Origin: Myxococcus xanthus
GTDB taxonomy: Bacteria > Myxococcota > Myxococcia > Myxococcales > Myxococcaceae
Direction: 5' to 3'
DNA: 45,471 nucleotides
NCBI RefSeq assembly: GCF_013116825.1
Contig: NZ_JABFNS010000071.1
Coordinates: 1-45,471, forward strand
The translations under genes and the position numbers were made by a program. The notes under the pieces were generated by a model. That model made no database searches. It was not told the DNA's origin and saw only the letters and a program-made list of their open reading frames with translations. This document shows, piece after piece, positions 27,563 through 36,890 of this stretch (the stretch's first letter is position 1; every line of letters begins with the position of its first letter).

Positions 27563-30463
27563 ATGTCCGAGCCCGACGTCATTTCCCTCAGAGGCGCCAA
27601 GGAGCACAACCTCAAGAACGTCTCCTTGGACATTCCCAAGAAAAAGCTCGTCGTCTTCACCGGCGTGTCAGGTTCGGGCAAGAGCTCGCTCGCCTTCGAC
27701 ACCCTCTACGCGGAAGGCCAGCGCCGCTACGTGGAGAGCCTCTCCGCCTATGCCCGGCAGTTCCTGGGGCAGATGGAGAAGCCGAAGTACGACACCATTC
27801 GCGGCCTGTCGCCCACCATCTCCATCGAGCAGAAGGCGGCCAGCAACAACCCCCGCTCCACGGTGGGCACCGTCACGGAAGTGCACGACTACCTGCGGGT
27901 GCTTTATGCCTCCATCGGGGTGCAGCATTGCCCCAACTGTGGCGTGAAGGTGGGCAAGCAGAGCGCGCAGCAGATTGTCGATGAAATCCTCAAGGCCCCT
28001 GCGGGCACCAAGCTCCAGGTGCTGGCGCCGCTGGTGACGAACCGCAAGGGCGAGCACAAGGACCTGCTCGCCGAGGCCCAGAAGCGCGGCTTCTCCCGCG
28101 CCCGCATCGACGGCGCGCTCAAGAGCCTGGAGGAGCGCATCGAGCTGGACAAGAAGTCCAAGCACGACATCGCGCTCGTCATCGACCGCGTGGTGCTCAA
28201 GCCGGACGTGAAGACGCGCCTCACCGACTCCGTGGAGACGGCGCTGCGCGAGGGCAAGGGCACGCTCATCATCACCGACGAGAAGGGCACGCTCGCCTCC
28301 GACCGGGTGATGTCCGAGCTCAATGCCTGCTCCAAGTGCGGCCTGTCCTTCGGTGATTTGACGCCCGCGTCCTTCTCCTTCAACAACCCCCTGGGCATGT
28401 GCACGGACTGCAACGGCCTGGGCACCAAGCCGGAGATGGACCCGGACCTCATCGTCCCGGACGCGTCACGCAGCATCCGCGACGGCGCCATCGAACCGTG
28501 GGCCGGCAGCATGAACCGCGGCGAGGGCTGGACGGCCGACTTCGTGGAGAGCCTGTCGAAGGCCTTCAAGATTGATCTGGACGTGCCCTACGCGAAGCTG
28601 ACCAAGCGCGAGAAGGACACGCTGATGTACGGCGCCAGTGGCAAGTCCTTCACCGTCGCGTGGGGCGAGGGCGGCAAGTACAAGATGGAATGGGAGGGGC
28701 TGGTCGAGCGCATGATGCGCAACTTCAAGACGACCACCTCCGAGGCGCGCCGCACCGAGCTCCAGAAGTACTTCAGCGACAAGCCCTGCCCGTCCTGCAA
28801 GGGCGAGCGGCTGAAGCCGGAGAGCCGCGCGGTGAAGGTGCACGGGCGCAGCATCGTCGAGCTGAGCCGGCTGACCATCTCCGACTCGCTGGGCTTCCTG
28901 GGCGACATGGCCCTGTCGGCGCACGAGCGGAAGATCGCCACCGAATTGCTGAAGGAGATTCGCAGCCGCCTGTCCTTCCTGGTGGACGTGGGCCTGGGCT
29001 ACCTGATGCTGGACCGGACCGCGTCCACGCTGTCGGGCGGTGAGAGCCAGCGCATCCGGCTGGCGTCGCAGATGGGCAGCGAGCTGACGGGCGTCATCTA
29101 CATCCTGGATGAGCCCTCCATCGGACTGCACCAGCGCGACAACGGCAAGCTGCTGCTGACGCTCAAGCGCCTGCGGGATTTGGGCAACTCCGTCATCGTC
29201 GTGGAGCACGACGAGGAGACGATGGAGGAGGCGGACTGGCTGGTGGACTTCGGTCCGGGTGCGGGCGAACTGGGCGGCCAGGTGGTGGCCCAGGGCACGC
29301 CGGAGCAGGTCATGGCGAACGAGGCCAGCTCCACCGGCGCGTACCTCTCCGGGCGGCAGGAAATCGAGATTCCCCAGGAGCGCCGCAAGCCGGACCCGAA
29401 GCGCAAGCTGGTCATCCAGGGGGCGCAGGAGAACAACCTGAAGAACGTGGACGCGGAGATTCCGCTGGGCGTCTTCAGCGCGATCACCGGCGTGTCCGGC
29501 GCGGGCAAGTCCACGCTCATCAACGAGATTCTCTTCCCGGCCCTGGCGCGGCACCTCTACGAGAGCCGTGAATCCCCGGGCAAGCACAAGGCCGTGCTGG
29601 GCATGGAGCACCTGGACAAGGTCATCGACATCGACCAGCGCCCCATCGGCCGCACGCCGCGCAGCAACCCGGCCACGTACACCAAGCTCTTCGACAACAT
29701 CCGCGAGGTGTTCGCGATGACGCCCGAGGCGCGCGCGTTCGGCTACGGGCCGGGCCGCTTCAGCTTCAACATCAAGGGCGGCCGCTGCGAGGCGTGCGAA
29801 GGCGACGGCGTGAAGCTGGTGGAGATGCACTTCCTGGCGGACGTCTACGTGCCCTGCGAGGTCTGCGCCGGCAAGCGCTTCAACGAGGCCACCCTGCGCG
29901 TGCGCTACAAGGGGAAGAACATCGCCGAGGTGCTCGACATGAGCGTGCGCGAGGCGATGGAGCACTTCGGCGCGCACCGCGACATCATGCGGGTGCTGCA
30001 GACGCTCCATGACGTCGGCCTGGGCTACATCCGCCTGGGGCAGCCCTCCCCCACCCTGTCCGGCGGCGAGGCCCAGCGCATCAAGCTGGCCCGCGAGCTG
30101 GCGCGCGTGGCCACCGGGCGCACCCTCTACATCCTCGACGAGCCCACCACCGGCCTGCACTTCGAGGACATCCGCAAGCTGCTGTCCGTGCTCAACCGGC
30201 TGGTGGAGGCGGGCAACAGCGTGCTCGTCATCGAGCACAACCTGGACGTCATCAAGAGCGCGGATTGGATCATCGACCTGGGCCCCGAGGGCGGCGCGGG
30301 CGGCGGCAGGATTCTGGCCGCTGGCACGCCCGAGCAGGTCGCCGAGGTCGAAGGCAGCCACACCGGCCGCTACCTGGGCCACGTACTGACCAAGGCCCGC
30401 AGGGCCCGCGTGGGCGTGCGTGTGGAAGACCCGGCGCCCGTGAAGAAGGGCGCGCGCGGCTGA
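27563..30463 (+). CDS. uvrA: UvrA, excinuclease ABC subunit A
   Basis: UvrA (966 residues, a usual length) recognises bulky DNA lesions with UvrB and starts nucleotide excision repair. Both ABC ATPase halves are complete: Walker A FTGVSGSGKSSLAF and TGVSGAGKSTLI, signature motifs LSGGESQRIRLASQM and LSGGEAQRIKLAREL, and Walker B YILDEPS and YILDEPTTGLHF. Two zinc fingers are visible (CSKCG with CTDCNG, and CEACEGDG with CEVCAG). The start ATG matches the family N-terminus. No strong ribosome binding site precedes it. A long open frame continues upstream but is antisense to another gene. The gene stands alone with a hairpin terminator after it. Confidence 0.98.
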   Translation: MSEPDVISLRGAKEHNLKNVSLDIPKKKLVVFTGVSGSGKSSLAFDTLYAEGQRRYVESLSAYARQFLGQMEKPKYDTIRGLSPTISIEQKAASNNPRSTVGTVTEVHDYLRVLYASIGVQHCPNCGVKVGKQSAQQIVDEILKAPAGTKLQVLAPLVTNRKGEHKDLLAEAQKRGFSRARIDGALKSLEERIELDKKSKHDIALVIDRVVLKPDVKTRLTDSVETALREGKGTLIITDEKGTLASDRVMSELNACSKCGLSFGDLTPASFSFNNPLGMCTDCNGLGTKPEMDPDLIVPDASRSIRDGAIEPWAGSMNRGEGWTADFVESLSKAFKIDLDVPYAKLTKREKDTLMYGASGKSFTVAWGEGGKYKMEWEGLVERMMRNFKTTTSEARRTELQKYFSDKPCPSCKGERLKPESRAVKVHGRSIVELSRLTISDSLGFLGDMALSAHERKIATELLKEIRSRLSFLVDVGLGYLMLDRTASTLSGGESQRIRLASQMGSELTGVIYILDEPSIGLHQRDNGKLLLTLKRLRDLGNSVIVVEHDEETMEEADWLVDFGPGAGELGGQVVAQGTPEQVMANEASSTGAYLSGRQEIEIPQERRKPDPKRKLVIQGAQENNLKNVDAEIPLGVFSAITGVSGAGKSTLINEILFPALARHLYESRESPGKHKAVLGMEHLDKVIDIDQRPIGRTPRSNPATYTKLFDNIREVFAMTPEARAFGYGPGRFSFNIKGGRCEACEGDGVKLVEMHFLADVYVPCEVCAGKRFNEATLRVRYKGKNIAEVLDMSVREAMEHFGAHRDIMRVLQTLHDVGLGYIRLGQPSPTLSGGEAQRIKLARELARVATGRTLYILDEPTTGLHFEDIRKLLSVLNRLVEAGNSVLVIEHNLDVIKSADWIIDLGPEGGAGGGRILAAGTPEQVAEVEGSHTGRYLGHVLTKARRARVGVRVEDPAPVKKGARG

Positions 30464-30817
30464 CGACGCACCGCGCAATGCTTCCTGGGAAAATGGAGCG
30501 GGGGGACGGGGGTGCCTTCATTCACCCCCATCCCCTCGCACCACCTTGGAGGAAAGACATCATGGGAAATGATAGGGATATTCCAATGCCTGTCAAACCC
30601 AGCCAGGCGACTTGAGTTGTATCAACAAACACGCACGCCCACCGGAATGACGCAGGCAGTCGTGCGGGAGAATTCCGGCGTGGGTGCGGCCAGGAAAGCG
30701 CCGGGTAGCGCGGCGGGGCCCTTTCGTTCGGTGGAGTCCCGGCGGCCCGTTGGGTAGGGTGCGGCTTCTCGGAATCTAGGAGCCCCCACCTTTCGTCACG
30801 AGGGAGCACCCCGTCGC
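30464..30817. other. Intergenic region between uvrA and the first POT transporter gene
   Basis: This 354-base gap holds a strong hairpin near its start. A less GC-rich stretch around 30548-30660 includes a short inverted repeat (GTTG-TAT-CAAC). The second half probably carries the transporter promoter, but I cannot point to a specific -35/-10 pair. Short open frames here look random. Confidence 0.45.
30502..30535 (+). terminator. Hairpin terminator downstream of uvrA
   Basis: A 13-bp stem with one C-A mismatch (GGGGACGGGGGTG against CACCCCCATCCCC) and an 8-base loop starts about 38 bases after the uvrA stop. There is no T tract after it on the plus strand. On the minus strand it would be followed by CGCTCCATTTTC. 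Confidence 0.5.
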
Positions 30818-32272
30818 ATGGCCCAGGCACCCGCCGCGCAGAGCAACAAGTTCCCGCCGCAAATCCCCTTCATCATCGGCAACGAGGCGTGTGAGCGCTT
30901 CAGCTTCTACGGGATGCGGAACATCCTCACGGTGTTCCTCATCGACTACCTGCTGCGCACGCAGATACCGGACAACGCGCTGCGGGAGGCCGAAGCGAAG
31001 AGCCTGATGCACACGTTCATGGCGGGCGTGTACTTCTTCCCGCTCATCGGCGGCTACCTGGCGGACCGGTTCTTCGGGAAGTACCGCATCATCCTGGGGC
31101 TGAGCCTGGTGTACTGCCTGGGCCACGCGTGCCTCGCCATCTTCGAGAACAACGTCACGGGGTTCTTCACGGGCCTGGCGCTGATCGCCATTGGCAGTGG
31201 CGGCATCAAGCCCTGCGTGGCGGCCATGGTGGGGGACCAGTTCAATGAGTCCAACAGCCACCTGGTGAAGAAGGTCTTCGCCATCTTCTACTGGACCATC
31301 AACTTCGGCTCGTTCTTCGCGTCGTTGTTCATCCCCCTGCTGCTCAAGCACTTCGGGCCGTCGGTGGCCTTCGGCATCCCCGGGGTGCTGATGTTCATCG
31401 CGACGTTCATCTTCTGGGCGGGCCGTCACAAGTACGTCCGCGTGCCGGCGACGGGCGCCAACCCGCACGGCTTCTTCAAGGTGGTGGCCAGCGCGCTGCG
31501 CAACCGCGGCCAGGGCGGCGGCTGGTTGGACGGCGCGAAGCGGGAGCACCCCGAGGAGGCCGTGGACGGCGTGAAGGCGGTGTTCCGGGTGAGCGCGCTG
31601 CTGCTCCCCTTCGTGCCCTTCTTCTGGATGCTCTTCGACCAGAAGGCGTCCACGTGGGTGGTGCAGGCCCGGTCCATGGACCCGCAGGTGGGGCCGTTCA
31701 CCTTCCAGGCCAGCCAGATGCAGTTCATCAACCCGCTGCTGGTGATGATTCTCATCCCCTTCCTGACGGCCGTCGTCTACCCGGCCTTCCAGCGCTTCGG
31801 CTGGGAGTTGACGCCGCTGCGGCGCATGCCCCTGGGGCTGGTGGTGGGCGCGCTGTCGTTCATCATCGCCGGCATCTTCCAGGTCACCATGGAAGGCGGC
31901 ACGACGCTGAACATCGCGTGGCAGATCCTGCCGTACATCGTGCTGACGCTGGGCGAAATCCTGATGTCCACCACGGGCCTGGAGTTCGCGTACACGCAGG
32001 CCCCCCGCGAGATGAAGGGCACCATCCAGAGCGTGTGGCTGGTGACGAACACGCTGGCCAACGCGGCGGTGGCCATCACCGCGAAGCTCAACGTCTTCAC
32101 GGGCTCCGGGCAGTTCTTCTTCTACGCCGGCTTCGCCCTGGTGGCCGCGGTGGGCATGGCCCTGGTGGCCCGCCGCTACGTGGTGCGTGACTACTACCAG
32201 ACGTCCGCGCCCGTCCCCACCGAGGAGCGCTCCGCTGCCGGTGTGACGCCCGGCTCGGCGAAGTCCGCGTAG
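30818..32272 (+). CDS. POT/PTR-family proton-coupled peptide transporter
   Basis: The 484-residue polytopic protein belongs to the proton-dependent oligopeptide transporter family (MFS superfamily). It has the E-x2-ER motif (GNEACERFSFYGMRNIL) in helix 1 that couples proton movement, and the PTR2-type signature IGSGGIKPCVAAMVGDQF. A large part of the rest is hydrophobic, consistent with about 12-14 helices. It should import di- and tripeptides across the inner membrane, a sensible trait for a predator feeding on lysed prey, though substrate range is inference. A strong terminator follows. The next gene on the other strand is a related transporter. Confidence 0.94.
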   Translation: MAQAPAAQSNKFPPQIPFIIGNEACERFSFYGMRNILTVFLIDYLLRTQIPDNALREAEAKSLMHTFMAGVYFFPLIGGYLADRFFGKYRIILGLSLVYCLGHACLAIFENNVTGFFTGLALIAIGSGGIKPCVAAMVGDQFNESNSHLVKKVFAIFYWTINFGSFFASLFIPLLLKHFGPSVAFGIPGVLMFIATFIFWAGRHKYVRVPATGANPHGFFKVVASALRNRGQGGGWLDGAKREHPEEAVDGVKAVFRVSALLLPFVPFFWMLFDQKASTWVVQARSMDPQVGPFTFQASQMQFINPLLVMILIPFLTAVVYPAFQRFGWELTPLRRMPLGLVVGALSFIIAGIFQVTMEGGTTLNIAWQILPYIVLTLGEILMSTTGLEFAYTQAPREMKGTIQSVWLVTNTLANAAVAITAKLNVFTGSGQFFFYAGFALVAAVGMALVARRYVVRDYYQTSAPVPTEERSAAGVTPGSAKSA

Positions 32273-32298
32273 CCGCCAGGCGGTCGGCTCGGGCAGTG

Positions 32299-32338
32299 AA
32301 CGCCGGTGCACCCGTGGGGTGCGCCGGCGTTTGTGTTT
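32299..32338 (+). terminator. Rho-independent terminator of the first POT gene
   Basis: A 15-bp stem (AACGCCGGTGCACCC against GGGTGCGCCGGCGTT, one G-T pair) with a GTG loop is followed by TGTGTTT. It starts 26 bases after the stop codon. This is the best terminator in the window. Confidence 0.85.
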
Positions 32339-32360
32339 CAGGTGGCGCCAGCCGCCCGCC

Positions 32361-32397
32361 AACAGAAACGCCGGCGCCCCCATCGGGACGCCGGCGT
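32361..32397 (-). terminator. Terminator of the second POT gene, minus strand
   Basis: A perfect 9-bp stem (ACGCCGGCG against CGCCGGCGT) with further internal pairing sits just after the end of the minus-strand gene. On that strand it is followed by TTTCTGTT. The stem shares its core with the neighbouring plus-strand terminator. Confidence 0.75.
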
Positions 32398-32430
32398 CTG
32401 GACTTCAATCAGGGGGGAGTCCGCGACGGC

Positions 32431-33819
32431 TCAGGCCGCCGCCACCGAGCCGCCCTGCTGCGCGGAGGTGGGCGCGTCGGGCTTCACCTCGTCCGTGCCG
32501 TGCATCATCCGCTTGAGCATGGGCGACACGACGAGCAGCAGCACGCCGGCGATGCCCGTTCCCACGGAGATGTAGAGGAACACGCTGAACTCGCCCAGCT
32601 TCTCCGAGTAGCCACCGAAGACGCCGGCCAGCTTGTTGGCCGCCGCGTTCGCGAGGAACCACACGCCCATCATCGCGGAGACGATGCGCGCCGGCGCCAC
32701 CTTGGTCACCATGGACAGGCCCACGGGCGACAGGCACAGCTCACCCATGGTGTGCAGCAGGTAGGCCATCACCACCCACCACGCCGCCGCCTTGCCCGTC
32801 GAGGCGCTCTCGCTGGAGGCGCCCAGCATGAAGAGGAAGCCGGCGGAGAGGAACAGCAGGCCCAGGCTCATCTTCACCGGGATGCTCGGATCTTTGCCGC
32901 GCGCGGCCAGCCAGCTCCACAGACCGGCGAAAATCGGCGCCAACGTGACGATGAAGATGGAGTTGAAGTTCTGGAACCAGGTCGTCGGCACTTCCCAACC
33001 CAGGATGCCGCGGTCCACCTTCGCGTTCGTGTAGAGGTTCATCAAACCGCCGGCCTGCTCGAACCCCGTCCAGAAGGCGACGACGAAAATCGCCATGATG
33101 AAGATGACGAGGATGCGGTCGAACTCATCGCGGGTGAAGCCCGACTTCTCCGGGGTGCCCGGCTTCGCCTCGGCTGCGGCCACCATCCGCTCCGGCACCA
33201 GGCCCACATTCCCCAGCAGCTTGCTCTGCAACGACAGGAACGCGATCAGGCCCAGGAGCATGCCCACGCCGGCGGCGCCGAAGCCCCAGTGCCAGCCCAC
33301 GCGCTCACCCAGCGTGCCGCAGATGAAGTTGCCGAGCACCGCGCCCAGGTTGATGCCCATGTAGAAGATGGTGAAGGCGCTGTCGCGGCGGCCGTCACCG
33401 GGCGCGTACAGCCCGCCCACCATGGTGGAGATGTTCGGCTTGAAGAAGCCGTTGCCGATGATGAGGAAGCCCAGGCCCGCGTAGAACATCGTCACGCTGG
33501 GCAAGGCCAGGATGAGGTGGCCTATCATCATCAACACGCCGCCGAGCACCACCGCACGGCGCTGCCCCATATAGCGGTCCGCGATGAAGCCGCCGGCGAT
33601 GGGCGTCAGGTACACCAGGCCCGTATAGGTGCCGTAGAGGCTGAGTGCGTCCGCAGTGGACCAGCCAAAGCCCCCGTTGACCTTGCTCGTGAGGAAGAGC
33701 ACGAGCAGGCCACGCATGCCGTAATACGACATGCGTTCCCACATCTCAGTGAAGAACAGGAGGTAGAGCCCTCGCGGGTGCCCCTTGCGGGCATCACCCG
33801 CGGCTACGGTGCCTTGCAT
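32431..33819 (-). CDS. POT/PTR-family proton-coupled peptide transporter (second copy)
   Basis: The 462-residue polytopic protein has the family hallmarks: E-x2-ER in FTEMWERMSYYGMRGLL, then IAGGFIADRYMGQRRA and IIGNGFFKPNISTMVGGLY. It is close in type to DtpT-like bacterial transporters and clearly related to, but not a recent copy of, the convergent POT protein (similar motifs, different sequence elsewhere). It should import small peptides using the proton gradient. It ends in a Pro/Gln/Ala-rich cytoplasmic tail. The ATG at 33819 lies about 11 bases after an AAGGA site. The 158 bases upstream to the signalling operon show no clear feature. Confidence 0.94.
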   Translation of the reverse strand: MQGTVAAGDARKGHPRGLYLLFFTEMWERMSYYGMRGLLVLFLTSKVNGGFGWSTADALSLYGTYTGLVYLTPIAGGFIADRYMGQRRAVVLGGVLMMIGHLILALPSVTMFYAGLGFLIIGNGFFKPNISTMVGGLYAPGDGRRDSAFTIFYMGINLGAVLGNFICGTLGERVGWHWGFGAAGVGMLLGLIAFLSLQSKLLGNVGLVPERMVAAAEAKPGTPEKSGFTRDEFDRILVIFIMAIFVVAFWTGFEQAGGLMNLYTNAKVDRGILGWEVPTTWFQNFNSIFIVTLAPIFAGLWSWLAARGKDPSIPVKMSLGLLFLSAGFLFMLGASSESASTGKAAAWWVVMAYLLHTMGELCLSPVGLSMVTKVAPARIVSAMMGVWFLANAAANKLAGVFGGYSEKLGEFSVFLYISVGTGIAGVLLLVVSPMLKRMMHGTDEVKPDAPTSAQQGGSVAAA

Positions 33820-33977
33820 GCAGGTCGTTTCCTTGAAAAAGGAGAGGTGCGACGAAAATGTGGCGTGACTGTAGCAGACACGCGGGCCGTGCCCAGGAGG
33901 ACACCTGAGCGGATATTGAATTCCCCGTCTCCGCCGCCCGGACGCCGTGGGCTCGGGCGGGGGCTTTACGTCCTGCG

Positions 33978-36890
33978 TCAGCCCAGGCGGCCGGCGCGCG
34001 GCTCGGACGCGAGGTCGGGCATGCCTCCCGTGACACGGGGCGCCACGGGGCGCAGCGGCAGGCGGACCTCCACCTGCGTACCCTCCCCCGGAACACTGCT
34101 CAGGGCGATGCTCCCGCCGTGCTGGATGATGATGCGGCGGCTGAGCGCCAACCCCAACCCGGTCCCCTCGCCCGCCGCGCGGGTGGAGAAGAAGGGCTGG
34201 AAGAGCCGCTCCATGTCCTCCGGGCGGATGCCCACCCCGTCATCACCGATGGTGACGATGGCCTCCTCCGCCGTGTTGGCCGTGGAGATGCGCACGCGGC
34301 CCTTGTCGCCCACCGCGCGCAGGGCGTTGTCCAGGAGGTTGAGCCACACCTGGTTCAGGGCGCCTGGGTTGCCCCGGATGGGCTCGGTGCAGTGGTACGC
34401 GCGCTCCACTTTGACGCCCGGCGGCACCTTCCACGCCAGCACGCTCAGGGTGGAGTCCAGCGACGAGTCCAGGGACAGCACCACCGGGGACTCGCTGGTG
34501 CGCGTGAAGGAGAGCAGGGATTCGGCCAGGTGGCGGATGCGCTGGCCGCACTCCTCCACCACCTCCAGCATGGCCTTGCTCAGCTCCACGTCGGCGGCGC
34601 CACCCGTCAGCATGTCCTTGAGCGGGAGCAGCGCGTTCATCAACCCGTTGAGCGGATTGCGCACCTCATGCGCGAAGCCGGACGTGAGCAGGCCGATGGC
34701 CGCCAGCCGCTCGTTCTCCGCGGCGCGCACGGCCGCCTCGCGCAGGCGCAGCTGGGTTTCGATGCGCGCCAGCAGCTCGTTCGGGCTGAAGGGCTTGCCC
34801 AGGTAATCATTGGCCCCGGTGCCCAGGCCCTCCACCTTGGCCGTCACCTCCTGGCGCGCGGTGAGGAGGATGACGGGGATGTCCACCGTCTGCGGGTCGT
34901 TGCGCAGGGCGGTCAGCATCTGCAGGCCGGACATGACGGGCATCATCACGTCCGACAGGATGAGGTCCGGCCGCTCGCGCAGCGCGCGCTGGCGTCCGTC
35001 GTCGCCGTTGATGGCCTCCATCACCCGGTAGTGCTGGGCCAGCAGCCGGGCGAGGAAGCTCCGAATCTCCGGGTCATCCTCCACCACCATGATGCGGGGC
35101 GACTCGGGCCCCGGCCCCGCGTGGTCCCTGGCCGGCGGGGGCGTCGCGCCCAGGACATCCGGCCCCGTCGGCTCCAACGAGGGGAAGGCCCCGGAGATGC
35201 GGCGCTCGCGCCGCACGGGCATGACGGCCTGACGGCGCTCGCGCAAATCCTCGCGGATGTGCGCGGTGCCCTTGGGCAGCCTCACGTGGAAGACGGAGCC
35301 CTGTCCCAGCTCGCTCGTCACGGAGATGCCGCCGGCGTGCAGCTCCAGCGTCTCCTTCACCAGCGCCAGACCGATGCCCGAGCCACCAAAGCGCCGGGTG
35401 CCGCTGTTATCCGCCTGGGAGAAGCGGTCGAAGATGACGGGGATGTCCTGCGGGGCGATGCCCTGGCCGGAGTCCTCCACCTCGACGTGCACCTCCAGGT
35501 CGTCCTCGCGCACGCGCACCGTCACCCCACCCTTCTGGGTGAACTTCAGCGCGTTGCCGAGCAGGTTCTGGAAGACGATGTCGATGCGCTCGTGGTCCAC
35601 GTGGACGGGCGTCACCGTGGCGCCCTCCAGCCGCAGCGTCACGCCCTGCCGCTCCGCCATGGTGTGGAACGGCGGCACCACCGTGCTCAGGAAGCCGAAC
35701 AGCTCCAGCGGCTGGTAGCGCAGCCGCGCCTTGCCCGACTCCAACTGCGCCAGGTCCAGCAGGTTGTTGATGAGCCGCAGCAGGCGCTGCGCGCTGCGCT
35801 CCATGTTCGTCACCAGCGGAGGCACCTCCGAGGGCAACGACTCCGCCTGCTTCGCCAGCGCCTCCAGCGTCAGCAGGATGAGCGTGAGCGGCGTGCGCAG
35901 TTCGTGGCTGACGTTGTCGAAGAACTCGCTCTTGAGCCGGTCCAGCTCCTGTTGCCGCGTGAGCGACGCCTCCAGCTTCGTATTGGCCTCGGACAGCTCC
36001 TGCGTCCGCTCGGCCACGCGGTCCTCGAGCGCCTTGTTGGCGGCGAAGATCTCCTCGTTGCGCCGCTGCAGGTCCTCCAGGGACGTCTGCAGGCCCTGGT
36101 GCTGCTCCGACAGCTTTTCGTCCTTGCGCAGCAGGGCCGCCCGCGTGTCCAGCCACGCCCCCGCCGCCACGCCCACCATGCCCAGGGAGCTGACCGCGAA
36201 GATGGGGGGCGCCAGGTTCAACGTGCCGGCCACCAGGCCGGCCACCATGCCCGCCATGCCGCCCACGATGTAGCGCCACGCCAGGGGCGGCAGGCTCTGC
36301 CAGCGGATGTCGTACTCGCAGCAGTCCGCCCCATCCACCTGACAGCGCAGCTCCTTCACCTCCGCCAGGGGCAGGTTCCAGATGGCGGGGAACGCGGACA
36401 GGTTGCCCTGGCGAGCGCGGCAGAAGTTGCGATCTCTTTCGCGGATGCGGCTGACGTAGCGCACCTGCACCCGCGAGTCGGTGAGCGTGTCGATATGGAA
36501 GCCACCCACGCGGTTGTACGTGTGGTCCAGCTCCAGCGCGCGCTCGTAGACGCTGCGCGGCGTGGCCAGCGCCTTCATCATGTAATAGAGGAAGCCCACC
36601 GCCTCCGGGCTGGCGATGCTGCGCCCCGCCTTCGTCATGAAGTCCGGATCACCGGAGTCCTTGTCGAGCACGTCGAAGAGCCGCTCGGTGAACCCCACGG
36701 AGACGAAGTTGGTGAGCGTCTCCACGTACGCCAACGTCAGCGGCAGCGCCTCACGCTGCCACACTCGCACTAGTCGGTCCCGGCCGTAGGTCCGCTCGTA
36801 GTACAACATCACGCTGCGCAGCATCCGGACACTCAGCTCGGGTGTGTCGGGGGCTGACGGTGCGGAGGCCAGTTCCGCGGGGACGGTCAA
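33978..36890 (-). CDS. V4R-like sensor, hybrid histidine kinase with two transmitter modules
   Basis: This is a 970-residue multidomain kinase. Residues 20-205 form a V4R/heme-NO-like input domain, ending in RCQVDGADCCEYDIRW with clustered Cys (also NFCRARQGNL). Two hydrophobic segments (about 210-250) and a coiled coil follow. The first transmitter has His329 in FFDNVSHELRTPLTL and a complete HATPase (NLLGNALKFTQKGG, DSGQGI, GSGIGLALV). A receiver has phospho-Asp647 in LILSDVMMP. A second transmitter has His741 in GFAHEVRNPLNGL plus HATPase (NLLDNALRA, GDDGVGI, GTGLGLALS). It starts at TTG overlapping the methyltransferase stop (TTGA), with AAGGAG seven bases upstream. It is the third gene of the operon, and its input ligand is unknown. 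Confidence 0.9.
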   Translation of the reverse strand: MTVPAELASAPSAPDTPELSVRMLRSVMLYYERTYGRDRLVRVWQREALPLTLAYVETLTNFVSVGFTERLFDVLDKDSGDPDFMTKAGRSIASPEAVGFLYYMMKALATPRSVYERALELDHTYNRVGGFHIDTLTDSRVQVRYVSRIRERDRNFCRARQGNLSAFPAIWNLPLAEVKELRCQVDGADCCEYDIRWQSLPPLAWRYIVGGMAGMVAGLVAGTLNLAPPIFAVSSLGMVGVAAGAWLDTRAALLRKDEKLSEQHQGLQTSLEDLQRRNEEIFAANKALEDRVAERTQELSEANTKLEASLTRQQELDRLKSEFFDNVSHELRTPLTLILLTLEALAKQAESLPSEVPPLVTNMERSAQRLLRLINNLLDLAQLESGKARLRYQPLELFGFLSTVVPPFHTMAERQGVTLRLEGATVTPVHVDHERIDIVFQNLLGNALKFTQKGGVTVRVREDDLEVHVEVEDSGQGIAPQDIPVIFDRFSQADNSGTRRFGGSGIGLALVKETLELHAGGISVTSELGQGSVFHVRLPKGTAHIREDLRERRQAVMPVRRERRISGAFPSLEPTGPDVLGATPPPARDHAGPGPESPRIMVVEDDPEIRSFLARLLAQHYRVMEAINGDDGRQRALRERPDLILSDVMMPVMSGLQMLTALRNDPQTVDIPVILLTARQEVTAKVEGLGTGANDYLGKPFSPNELLARIETQLRLREAAVRAAENERLAAIGLLTSGFAHEVRNPLNGLMNALLPLKDMLTGGAADVELSKAMLEVVEECGQRIRHLAESLLSFTRTSESPVVLSLDSSLDSTLSVLAWKVPPGVKVERAYHCTEPIRGNPGALNQVWLNLLDNALRAVGDKGRVRISTANTAEEAIVTIGDDGVGIRPEDMERLFQPFFSTRAAGEGTGLGLALSRRIIIQHGGSIALSSVPGEGTQVEVRLPLRPVAPRVTGGMPDLASEPRAGRLG

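Noticed and set aside
30512..30757. 81-codon open frame after uvrA
   Set aside because: Starts inside a terminator hairpin, with no ribosome binding site and no plausible protein features.
34119..36773. 884-codon open frame antisense to the hybrid kinase
   Set aside because: Shadow of a GC-rich gene; the composition is Arg/Gln/His/Leu-rich and no family motif is present.
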